The position numbers were made by a program, and so were the translations under genes. The notes under the pieces were generated by a model. It searched no databases. It had not been told where the DNA came from and worked only from the letters and a program-made list of their open reading frames with translations. Shown here in pieces: positions 1 to 7,877 of a DNA stretch of 64,000 nucleotides (positions are counted from its first letter, which is position 1; the number at the start of each line of letters is the position of its first letter). This DNA is from Lentisphaerales bacterium (GTDB lineage Bacteria > Verrucomicrobiota > Lentisphaeria > Lentisphaerales > Lentisphaeraceae), in the NCBI GenBank assembly GCA_022446985.1, contig JAKVBD010000022.1, forward strand, positions 1 to 64,000, given 5' to 3'.

Positions 1-95
1 TGGGTCACTTTTTCTGCCTGAATAAGGTGGCGCCTACTAGTTTTTTAAGCTCGATAATGAACTGTCAAACTTCAGTATGCAGTTTCCCATTAGGT

Positions 96-686
96 TTATT
101 TTGAGTAAAAAACCTTTAGTTCTCTACCTCTTTTTTTGATACCTTGAATTCCAATTCCTGTACCATCAGCCATACCTGATTTACAGGCATCTTGATCTAA
201 GTCAAACTTAAGAGAATTTCCGACTTCCTGGGTGCAACGCCAAGCTTGTGTCTGACTCATTTTAATCCCTGTAAACTTTAAGACTTTCGCACAGAATCTT
301 TAAGGCATCAAAGCATTGAATAAGGAAACGGTTTCTTTGAGGTTTTGACCTATTTGAGTTCTAGGCTTCATACCCAGTAAGCTGCGTGCTATAGACTTCT
401 TTTGCTCACAAGTTGTGCATTGAGTCAATAGTTGAGGTATTTTTACATCACCCCATTGGGTTTTTATATTACTCTTTTTTCCAACTTTATGACTCCACTT
501 CAAGCGATTGTTAACCGAACAATCACAAGTGATATCGTTTTTATAGATTTCTCCAAACTCTAATAGGATAAGGCAAAAAATATCTTCGAGAATTAGTGAT
601 AAAAGATCCTTGAATAAAGCGGTAATATTATCAAGGCTGCAAGATTCCAGACAGATGCTCTAATTTAGGCAAAGTTTTGAGTTCAT
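96..686 (-). pseudogene. Decayed transposase remnant
   Basis: Reading the minus strand from an ATG at 684-686 gives one continuous frame down to a stop at 96-98, interrupted by TAG at 660-662 and TAA at 300-302. The middle part carries a zinc-ribbon-like pair of CxxC-type cysteines, and the last part contains ADGTGIGIQGIKKRGRELKVF, which resembles the start of the catalytic core (the D-G-T-G block) of ISKra4/ISLre2-like transposases. After the last stop, another frame continues with PNGKLHTEV, suggesting a further frameshift toward the window edge. The gene is clearly dead. The transposase family is my best guess from the motif; no terminal repeats could be identified. Confidence 0.6.
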
Positions 687-895
687 AAGAGATCCTATTT
701 ATTGTTGTTAATAAATAATTCTTATGGATTCTTTTATTTTAAAGAAATTTTGCCTAACGCCCCTTCAGGGAACGCGACCAAAAAATTACTTTGAAGAAGC
801 TGCATCAAACCAATCAAATATTTTTATCCTCTATGATAAAGGAGATAACCACACAATGCTCATGAACTCTTCCTTGACACCTTCAAAAGCTGCGA

Positions 896-925
896 TAAAA
901 AAGAAGGCTGAAGTTTCCTTCAGCC
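896..925 (-). terminator. Rho-independent terminator of the AIM24 operon
   Basis: A perfect 8-bp stem (GGCTGAAG/CTTCAGCC, loop TTTC on the plus strand) at 906-925 is followed on the minus strand by a T-rich run (896-905). It lies just past the stop codon of the last AIM24 gene, so it should end the M48-AIM24 transcript. Confidence 0.85.
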
Positions 926-932
926 TAAAACT

Positions 933-1625
933 TTAACCGTTATCCTGTTTTACAGGTCGGAAAGGATAAACCCACCATAAGAATGGCGACACCTGCCTGG
1001 TTTGCACCCAGACTTTACCTTTACCTTGAAAGCGGCAAACAAGACCTTCTCCAGAGAAAAATAGCGACTTCATACCGCCTATAGACTCGATATTATAATC
1101 GAGGCCTTCCGTAAAGGCCACTATATGACCATTATCGACTACGTAAGAGCCATCAACATCTATAGCGATCAAACCGCCATATGTATTAAACCAAAGGTCG
1201 CCCTGTCCAGAACACTTGATCAAAAACAATCCCTCATTAGAAAAGAAGCCTTTCATCAAGCCTTGCCACTTTGTCTCTATTTCAATTCCCAAAGTAGACG
1301 CTACATAGGCAGAGTTTTGCAGATAAATTGTTTCATTATCAAGATAAACATGCTCCATGTCGCCAGGAGCCCCAGGAGCAATCTGAATTTCTCCAGCTCC
1401 ATGCTCGGCTGTAAATTCATTAATAAATAAAGATTCACCAGTAAATAAACGACCAAAGCCGCCTTTCATCTTAGACTTCATATTTATCGTCGTATCCATG
1501 GTAGCCATGGAAGAAGCTTCAACTTTCAAAGTCTCACCCTGTGGAATATTTACAGTCAAAAAGGCATAGTCCGGCTTACAGTCAAAACGGTAATCAAATT
1601 GTGATTTTTCTTCAGTCATACTCAT
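933..1625 (-). CDS. AIM24 family protein (copy 1)
   Basis: A 230-residue protein of the AIM24/TIGR00266 (old DUF124) beta-helical family. The family marks are visible: an early GETLKVEASSMATMD block, a GGFGRLFTGESLFINEF block, and the late GGEGL-type repeats (SGEGLVCRFQGKGKVWVQTR). There is no signal peptide or membrane segment, so it is probably cytoplasmic or peripheral. Yeast Aim24 is mitochondrial; the bacterial function is unknown. It is the last of three paralogues, 11 bp after the middle copy, and is followed directly by a terminator. The C-terminal FLWWVYPFRPVK tail is hydrophobic and aromatic, unlike its siblings. Confidence 0.88.
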   Translation of the reverse strand: MSMTEEKSQFDYRFDCKPDYAFLTVNIPQGETLKVEASSMATMDTTINMKSKMKGGFGRLFTGESLFINEFTAEHGAGEIQIAPGAPGDMEHVYLDNETIYLQNSAYVASTLGIEIETKWQGLMKGFFSNEGLFLIKCSGQGDLWFNTYGGLIAIDVDGSYVVDNGHIVAFTEGLDYNIESIGGMKSLFFSGEGLVCRFQGKGKVWVQTRQVSPFLWWVYPFRPVKQDNG

Positions 1626-1636
1626 TTTTAAACTCC

Positions 1637-2314
1637 TTACCTTGGCTTAAGCATAGAACCAAGTGATGATCCAAAACCATTGGCATTATGCGACTGACAC
1701 CAAACAGTCCCCTGCCCCTTGAAACGACAAACTAAACCTTCCCCACCCATGATCGCTGTAATCCAGCTGCCTCCGGCCTTAGTCAGTTCAAAATTTAAAG
1801 TTTCATTAAAAGCGACAATGTGACCTGTATCAACAATATATTCGCCGTCTACTTCAACTGGGTAAATCGCTCCAAATGAATTTATGATTGTCTTGCCTGA
1901 ACCTTTCAAATTTAACCAGAACATCGAATCGTCTGCTAAAATGCTTTTAAAGCCCTGCCAACTCATGTCAACATCTATATGCTCTTCACAGGCAACAAAT
2001 GAACCACCTTGAACGATTAAACTTTCATTATCCAGTTCATAAGTCATCATATCTCCCGGTAAAGTCGTTGCCAGTATAACTTCTCCGCCGTCATAACCTG
2101 GAGAAAAATGATTCAAGAAAAAGCTTTCACCTGAAAGCATACGCTTCATAGCTTTTAAAATGCCGCCCTGATTTCTTTTCATCGTCGTTGTAGTGATTCT
2201 CATATCACCACTCATGGAAACCATCGCGCCACCTTCAGAAGTCAAAGTTTCGCCACTTCCAAGAGCTACTCTTGCAGCCGAACTACCAGGGCCATGTAAA
2301 ATTTCTACTTCCAT
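1637..2314 (-). CDS. AIM24 family protein (copy 2)
   Basis: A 225-residue member of the AIM24/TIGR00266 family. It shows the GSGETLTSEGGAMVSM block near residue 20, the LSGESFFLNHF block, and the closing MGGEGLVCRFKGQGTVWCQS block. It sits between the other two AIM24 paralogues (10-11 bp gaps on both sides), so all three are almost certainly co-transcribed and made in similar amounts. The copies differ clearly from one another, which argues for an old duplication with separate roles, for example different subunits of a hetero-oligomer, rather than a recent copy. No catalytic residues can be recognised. Confidence 0.88.
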   Translation of the reverse strand: MEVEILHGPGSSAARVALGSGETLTSEGGAMVSMSGDMRITTTTMKRNQGGILKAMKRMLSGESFFLNHFSPGYDGGEVILATTLPGDMMTYELDNESLIVQGGSFVACEEHIDVDMSWQGFKSILADDSMFWLNLKGSGKTIINSFGAIYPVEVDGEYIVDTGHIVAFNETLNFELTKAGGSWITAIMGGEGLVCRFKGQGTVWCQSHNANGFGSSLGSMLKPR

Positions 2315-2324
2315 AATTCAGTTC

Positions 2325-2984
2325 CTAAATGTAGCTATTTGTCCAGCTCGCAAGACCAGACATACTGCGGGTTTGAACAATGATGCGGCCTTTACCTTCT
2401 ACTCGAGTAACTAGACCTTCTCCTCCAAAAAAGCTTGAAAAGATACCACCCGCCAACTGAGTTTTAAGCTTAAGCTGTGGTTCATAAGCAACCAGGTGAC
2501 TTGTATCAACGATAAATTCACCATCTACTTCACGCTCAATTAAACCTCCATAAGCACCATACCAAAGCTTACCTGTGCCACTTACTTGAAGTTTAAAAAG
2601 ACCTTCACGACCAATAAAGGAAGCGAAACCAGCCCACTTAAGTCCGAGCTTCAAATCTGGTGTAGATGCGATATAAGCACCAGGCTGTAAACAAAAGCTG
2701 CCACCATCCAAGTCTATCTCAACTGTATCTCCAGGTGTGGCTTGAACCACAGAGACCCTTTGAGTCTCATTGGTATTATTAATAAAAGTATTAACAAAGA
2801 GACTCTCTCCACCGAGAAACTTCTTTGCCAACCCACTGAAAAAACCACCATTAAAGCCAGCTTTCATATCTAAGGCCGATGACATAGATGCCATGGCATC
2901 TGACTCTGCAACAATACTTTCGCCAGGTTCTAAATCGACATTAACATAAGCAAATGCCGGTTTACCCAATATCTCAGTTTTCAT
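2325..2984 (-). CDS. AIM24 family protein (copy 3)
   Basis: An AIM24/TIGR00266 family protein, about 219 residues from the start chosen here. I take the ATG at 2982-2984 because it directly follows AGGAAGGA, an excellent ribosome-binding site; a longer reading to 3083 would only translate part of the upstream peptidase gene. Family blocks: GESIVAESDAMASM, FLGGESLFVNTF, FFGGEGLVTRVEGKGRIIVQTRS. The start overlaps the 3' end of the M48 peptidase gene by 11 nt, implying translational coupling. It is the first of the three AIM24 copies in the operon. Function is unknown; the coupling suggests that peptidase and AIM24 proteins work together. Confidence 0.87.
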   Translation of the reverse strand: MKTEILGKPAFAYVNVDLEPGESIVAESDAMASMSSALDMKAGFNGGFFSGLAKKFLGGESLFVNTFINNTNETQRVSVVQATPGDTVEIDLDGGSFCLQPGAYIASTPDLKLGLKWAGFASFIGREGLFKLQVSGTGKLWYGAYGGLIEREVDGEFIVDTSHLVAYEPQLKLKTQLAGGIFSSFFGGEGLVTRVEGKGRIIVQTRSMSGLASWTNSYI

Positions 2985-4155
2985 TTCCTTCCTCTTTGCC
3001 ATTCCCTTTCTGGGGTTCTTCCTCGGACACAGGCCTCTCCTCAAGATTTGCCCGTATGTCCTTTTGAAACTTTTTATAATCAAATTCTACTGGTTTAAAC
3101 CTTTCTTTATCCGAAAGCAAATCCCACTTTTCCTGTAAATAAGTTATTCGTGCGGAAAGTGCCGGGTGAGTACTAACAAAATCAAGAATCTCTGCATGCT
3201 CTTTAGCTAGTTCAGGTGTAGACTTTTCCATAATTTCAAACGAGCCTATCAAACCACGTGGATCAATACCTGCATCTACAAGGTATTCCCAACTGACTTC
3301 GTCTGCTTCTTTTTCATGAACTCGAGAATTCTTTAAGGTCAACAACTGAGAACCACCATTTAATATTACCGCACTCAATGCACCGATTCCTCCTACCATT
3401 GCATCCGCAACGATGTACACCCCTGCAGTATTGATAAGGGCTCTCATACTGTGCCTTAAATTAACATGGGCCATCTCGTGTCCAAGAACTCCAAGAAGTT
3501 GCTCTGGTGTTTCCAAAGTCGTAATTAAACCAGTGTGTATAATCATATTTCCACCTGGAAATGCGGCCGCATTCAAAGTCGAATCTTCAATTATGTGAAA
3601 CTTGTAGTTAAATCTTTCATTATCTGCAACAGCGCGCAGTGGTCGCAATAATTCCTCAAGCTGCTTGTGAAGCCCTTCATCGGTCAAAAGCCTTTTACCT
3701 GCAGTAAACTGTTCAAAAGCGGTATCACCCAGCTTTTGCTCCCACTCTACAGGAATCTGTTCAGCTGCAGCATGAACCATCGAATCCTTCAAGAGCCAAA
3801 GAAAGCCCATACTTCCAACAAATAGTCCTAAAACCAAAAGAGTGATAATTATTCCAAGATGCTTCTTTTTCTTTAGCCCTTGAACCTGGTTCCTAAGATG
3901 GGCATTCTGCTGAATTATCTGATCTTGTAAAATACTCTTGTCTGAAGTGTAAAATTTCCAACCTTCAACAGATGGATGGCTCATAAAAACTATTCTATTT
4001 GAGGCCCCTCCAACTTCCAGTTTCAATCCTGCTAAAGGTAGATGGCACTCTCCTTGATCATTGTAAAATTGAATACCTTCACAACTAATATTGATGCTTC
4101 CACTTGCCTTACCGCCATCAAAAACATCATTGAATGCATACCCTTCGTATCTCAA
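2974..4155 (-). CDS. Membrane M48 family metallopeptidase
   Basis: A zinc peptidase of family M48 (HtpX/Oma1/BepA-like). From the TTG at 4153-4155, which has AAGGAT 7 nt upstream, it is 393 residues; the longest reading starts at 4182. An N-terminal part of about 90 residues looks like the PH-like DUF7092 domain found in other M48 proteins, followed by one transmembrane helix (about 99-122) and the peptidase domain. Zinc ligands are visible as HEMAH (226-230) and the downstream EKEAD, with the late STHP motif also typical of M48. It heads the operon with three AIM24 genes and overlaps the first. A role in membrane protein quality control is inferred. Confidence 0.85.
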   Translation of the reverse strand: MRYEGYAFNDVFDGGKASGSINISCEGIQFYNDQGECHLPLAGLKLEVGGASNRIVFMSHPSVEGWKFYTSDKSILQDQIIQQNAHLRNQVQGLKKKKHLGIIITLLVLGLFVGSMGFLWLLKDSMVHAAAEQIPVEWEQKLGDTAFEQFTAGKRLLTDEGLHKQLEELLRPLRAVADNERFNYKFHIIEDSTLNAAAFPGGNMIIHTGLITTLETPEQLLGVLGHEMAHVNLRHSMRALINTAGVYIVADAMVGGIGALSAVILNGGSQLLTLKNSRVHEKEADEVSWEYLVDAGIDPRGLIGSFEIMEKSTPELAKEHAEILDFVSTHPALSARITYLQEKWDLLSDKERFKPVEFDYKKFQKDIRANLEERPVSEEEPQKGNGKEEGNEN

Positions 4156-4350
4156 AGTTAAAATCCTTAAATTACTTAACAAAGAAAGCTATCTGTTAAA
4201 ATAGTGGTGTATCCAGTAATTCCAACTTTAGAATAAAGAGTCTTTCACAAGTGTACTATGTTACATTTAATTTCATTATTGGTACACTGACAAGTTCGCA
4301 GCTTATTCATAAGGCGTATTGTAATGTATTCTGATTTTAAGGATAATAAT

Positions 4351-4404
4351 ATGACTGAAAAACCAGACTTTAATACGAGAGACATAAATGAAAGGCCTAT
4401 TTGA
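4351..4404 (+). CDS. Possible 17-codon leader peptide
   Basis: An ATG with a good upstream AAGGAT opens a 17-codon frame (MTEKPDFNTRDINERPI) that runs across the start of the dehydrogenase gene in another frame and stops 17 nt inside it. The dehydrogenase ATG itself has only a weak GAGA upstream, so translation of the leader could deliver ribosomes to it. It could also be a chance ORF, or the remains of an older start after a frameshift. Confidence 0.3.
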   Translation: MTEKPDFNTRDINERPI

Positions 4405-7267
4405 AGAACTGCGCCACTCCCTGAAAGGTGAATTCTACAGCGATGACATTTCTAAAAGAATTTACAGTATAGACGCCTCTCTCTACCAGATTATACCTAC
4501 TGCCATAGTTGTTGCTCGCGATTCTGAAGACATCTCTAAAACCATTGCCATATCCTACAAGTACAAGACACCTGTTATTGGTCGTGGTGCCGCAACTGGA
4601 ATTACAGGCGGCTGCATTGGCTCTGGAATAATTATTGACACGTCCAAGTACATGCAGAAGATAATCGACATAAATTACGAAGAAGGCTATGCACTCTGTC
4701 AACCAGGTGTTGTTCAGGACCAGTTAAACAAAGAATTGGCAGCAAAAGGCTACTGCCTTGGTCCAGACACCTCTACTGGTAATAGAGCTACTATCGGTGG
4801 TATGACTGCCAACAATTCTGCAGGCGCCCATTCCTTACGTTACGGGAAAATGGTGGATCATGTTATTTCTGTGAGAGTCATTTTAAGTAATGGTGATGTC
4901 GTCACCTTTGGAGAAGAAACAGAAGAAAGTTTCAAAGAAAAAATGGCTTTGGATACCAGAGAGGGAGATATTTTCAAAGCAGTCTATAAAATTATCTCAG
5001 ATAATCAAAACGATATCGAAGTAGCCTTCCCCAAAATTCAAAGACGGGTTTCAGGATATAATCTAGATGAATTAACTAAAGGTTTCCCAATAAATATGGC
5101 CAAACTCATCGTTGGCTCCGAGGGAACCTTTGGAATTATCGATTTTATCAAAGTCAAAATTTCACGCAAACCATCAAATACAGTCCTTAGCATACTGCAT
5201 TTTGATAATTTTGAAGATGCTCTGAATAAAGTTGATACTATCCTGAAACATAAGCCATTTTCTTTAGAGCTCATCGACAAAACAGTCATTGATCTTGGTA
5301 AAGTATCACCCATGATGGAAGGCCAGCTTGATTGGCTTAAAGGTTCACCTGAAATGCTTTTAGTGGCAGAGTTCGATGCCTCTACTCCAGGCGGAGCACT
5401 CAACAAACAGAAAGCGTTTACGGAAGCAATCGAAGGTTCTGATTTCTGCTATCATAACAGTCCCTTGAATGACAAAAAGTCTCAAAGTAAAGTCTGGAAG
5501 TTGCGCAAAGCCGGACTGGGCATACTTATGTCCAAGCGCAGTAATGAGAGAGCTATTCCCTTCTTAGAAGACGTAGCCGTGCCTCTTGATAAACTTGCGG
5601 GCTTTCTTACTTTCTTTAGGAAATATTTCACAGACAAAAGCAAAGAAATAGGCTTTTACGGTCATGCTGGAGTTGGCTGTGTTCATGTTAGACCTATGCT
5701 TGACCTTAGCAAAGAAGCAGACCGAAATCTCATGATAGAAAGCATGAAAGAGATTGCTCAAATGGTCAAAGATCTAGGTGGCTCTCTAAGTGGAGAGCAC
5801 GGCGATGGTATAACTCGTTCATGGTTACATGAAAAAATGTTTGGCCCGAAGGTCTACAAACTCTTTAAAGATCTGAAAACAGCTTTTGATCCAGACAACC
5901 TGATGAATCCTGGGAAGATTATCGATTCACTGGACCCTCTCGAAAATCTGAAAGTCGACATGAATACTCAGCAGATAAATCTAAATACGCAATATACCTT
6001 CTCCGATGAAGGGGGCTGGAACTTTGCTGTAGATATGTGCAACGGAAATGGGGAATGTACCAAAAAAGATACCGGGCTCATGTGTCCTTCATATCAAGCA
6101 TATGAAGATGAGAGGCATTCAACCCGAGCCAGAGCACAGTCTCTTCAGTATGCTCTAAATGGTGGTATATCCTACAATGACCTCATGGGTAAAAAACTTC
6201 ACGATATTCTGGATCTTTGTCTCGAATGTAAAGGCTGTAAAACTGAATGTCCATCAAGCGTTGACATGGCAAAGATGAAATCTGAGTACCTTTATCACTA
6301 CCAGGAAAAAAATGGCTACAAATTTAGAAGTCGACTCTTTGCGAATGTCAGCAAACACAGCGAGAAAGCTTCAAAATTCCCTGCTTTAACCAACTTTGTC
6401 AATTCTCTAGCTCCCACTCGTTGGATTTTCAATATGATTGGTATAGCTCCTCAAAGGGAGCTACCGCATTTTGCATCAAAAAAATTTAGTAGTTGGATTA
6501 AGACTACTACTAATCTTCCAGCAGAAAGAGAGATCGTTTTATTCAATGATACCTTTAATGAGTATAACACTCCAAAAATTGGTATCTATACCAGTAATAT
6601 ACTAAATCAACTTGGCTACAAAATTATCTACCCAGAGTATAAATGCTGCGGTAGACCAATGATCTCTAAAGGCATGCTCAAAGAAGCCAAAGTACAGGCT
6701 CAAAAAATCGTCAGCCTATTACTTCCACATGTAAAAAATGGATTGAAAGTGGTTGGGCTTGAACCTAGCTGTATCCTTACCATTGCCGATGACTATCCTG
6801 AACTCCTAAATACAGAAGAGGCCAAAACTGTTGCGTCTGCCTGTATGACTATCGATGAAGTACTAGTTGAAGCCATAGAAGAGAATCGTTTTGACCTTCA
6901 GTTCCATGTCAATAAAATGGATGTACTCTTTCATGCTCATTGCCACCAAAAGGCTCTCAGAGGAACAGAGTCAACTTTAAAAGTCTTGAGTGCTTTACCT
7001 GGAGTCACACCAAAAGAAATTGACTCTGGTTGCTGCGGTATGGCTGGTTCTTTTGGCTATGAAAAAGAACACTACGATATGTCCATGGCAATTGGTGAAA
7101 AAAGGCTATTCCCTGAAATACGCAAAGCATCCGTTCTAACCGAAATAGTCAGCAATGGCACGTCATGCCGTTGCCAAATTTCACATGGAGCCAGCCGTAA
7201 TGCTCAACACCTTGTTGAATTCATCAATGCCAGATTGGTAAACACAGCCGGCTCTACAATTATCTAA
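4388..7267 (+). CDS. FAD-linked D-2-hydroxyacid dehydrogenase with Fe-S/CCG domains (YdiJ-like)
   Basis: A 959-residue flavoprotein built like E. coli YdiJ: an FAD-binding PCMH domain (about 35-250, with the GPDTSTGNRATIGGM and NNSAGAHSLRYG blocks), the FAD-oxidase C-terminal domain (to about 520, HGDG motif in SGEHGDGITRSW), two ferredoxin-type cysteine clusters (from C551 and from C611, CLECKGCKTECP), and two CCG domains (KCCGRPM near 752, GCCGMAG near 881). Such proteins oxidise D-2-hydroxyacids (D-lactate or D-2-hydroxyglutarate) and pass electrons through Fe-S clusters to the respiratory chain. The substrate cannot be told from sequence. It stands alone on the plus strand and overlaps the next convergent gene by 8 nt. 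Confidence 0.88.
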   Translation: MKGLFEELRHSLKGEFYSDDISKRIYSIDASLYQIIPTAIVVARDSEDISKTIAISYKYKTPVIGRGAATGITGGCIGSGIIIDTSKYMQKIIDINYEEGYALCQPGVVQDQLNKELAAKGYCLGPDTSTGNRATIGGMTANNSAGAHSLRYGKMVDHVISVRVILSNGDVVTFGEETEESFKEKMALDTREGDIFKAVYKIISDNQNDIEVAFPKIQRRVSGYNLDELTKGFPINMAKLIVGSEGTFGIIDFIKVKISRKPSNTVLSILHFDNFEDALNKVDTILKHKPFSLELIDKTVIDLGKVSPMMEGQLDWLKGSPEMLLVAEFDASTPGGALNKQKAFTEAIEGSDFCYHNSPLNDKKSQSKVWKLRKAGLGILMSKRSNERAIPFLEDVAVPLDKLAGFLTFFRKYFTDKSKEIGFYGHAGVGCVHVRPMLDLSKEADRNLMIESMKEIAQMVKDLGGSLSGEHGDGITRSWLHEKMFGPKVYKLFKDLKTAFDPDNLMNPGKIIDSLDPLENLKVDMNTQQINLNTQYTFSDEGGWNFAVDMCNGNGECTKKDTGLMCPSYQAYEDERHSTRARAQSLQYALNGGISYNDLMGKKLHDILDLCLECKGCKTECPSSVDMAKMKSEYLYHYQEKNGYKFRSRLFANVSKHSEKASKFPALTNFVNSLAPTRWIFNMIGIAPQRELPHFASKKFSSWIKTTTNLPAEREIVLFNDTFNEYNTPKIGIYTSNILNQLGYKIIYPEYKCCGRPMISKGMLKEAKVQAQKIVSLLLPHVKNGLKVVGLEPSCILTIADDYPELLNTEEAKTVASACMTIDEVLVEAIEENRFDLQFHVNKMDVLFHAHCHQKALRGTESTLKVLSALPGVTPKEIDSGCCGMAGSFGYEKEHYDMSMAIGEKRLFPEIRKASVLTEIVSNGTSCRCQISHGASRNAQHLVEFINARLVNTAGSTII

Positions 7268-7877
7268 GTGAGAAAATTCGTATATTGCGATAAGCCACCT
7301 GGGTTTCAAAAGAACTGATTCCCAGTGGTTTAGAAGGCTCTACTTCAGGTCGTATATGAACCTGACGACCATTAATTTCTGTTTCGATAATTTTCTTACC
7401 ATCGACATATGCTCTTAACAACTCACCAGCGACTTCCATACGGACCTTATACCAACGATTTTTCTTGTACTCCACTACATAAGTCGTTTCGTTATTTGCC
7501 GCATCCTGATAATCAAATGAAGATAGACCACTAACAGTCCCAGCCCAACCACCTAAAATCAGAGAACAAAACTGGTCCCGAACAGGAAATGTCAATCCTA
7601 CAAAAAAGTCGATCCCATCCAAACGCATTGCTTCAAGCTCTATGGCATAATGATCTTTGGGCAACTCAGCCCCTGTCCAGGTAATTCCTGAAATAGGGTT
7701 TCCGTAATCAAGGCGAATTTCACCATTCTTGACTTCAACTTCACCTTCTCCGCCAAAGTTTGAAATTTTCCAACCTGTCAGGTCTTTACCGTTGAACAAG
7801 CTTATTGGCCGGTTTTGTTCATGCTGTGCACAAGAACATAAAATTAAAAAAGAAATTACTAAAAATATTTTTTTCAT
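7260..7877 (-). CDS. DUF1080 family lipoprotein
   Basis: A 205-residue lipoprotein with a short signal peptide and lipobox LCSC (Cys16). The mature part begins with LFNGKDLTGWKISN, the signature of the DUF1080 / 3-keto-disaccharide hydrolase family, a concanavalin-like beta-sandwich abundant in Planctomycetes and Lentisphaerae. Some members act on or bind carbohydrates; the substrate here is unknown. The ATG overlaps the stop of the upstream kinase gene (ATGA), so the two are translationally coupled, perhaps placing a surface sensor or binding protein with the kinase. Confidence 0.8.
   Translation of the reverse strand: MKKIFLVISFLILCSCAQHEQNRPISLFNGKDLTGWKISNFGGEGEVEVKNGEIRLDYGNPISGITWTGAELPKDHYAIELEAMRLDGIDFFVGLTFPVRDQFCSLILGGWAGTVSGLSSFDYQDAANNETTYVVEYKKNRWYKVRMEVAGELLRAYVDGKKIIETEINGRQVHIRPEVEPSKPLGISSFETQVAYRNIRIFSLR

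Noticed and set aside
724-936. Open frame of 70 codons on the plus strand
   Set aside because: It runs through the terminator of the AIM24 operon, has no clear ribosome-binding site and no recognisable product.
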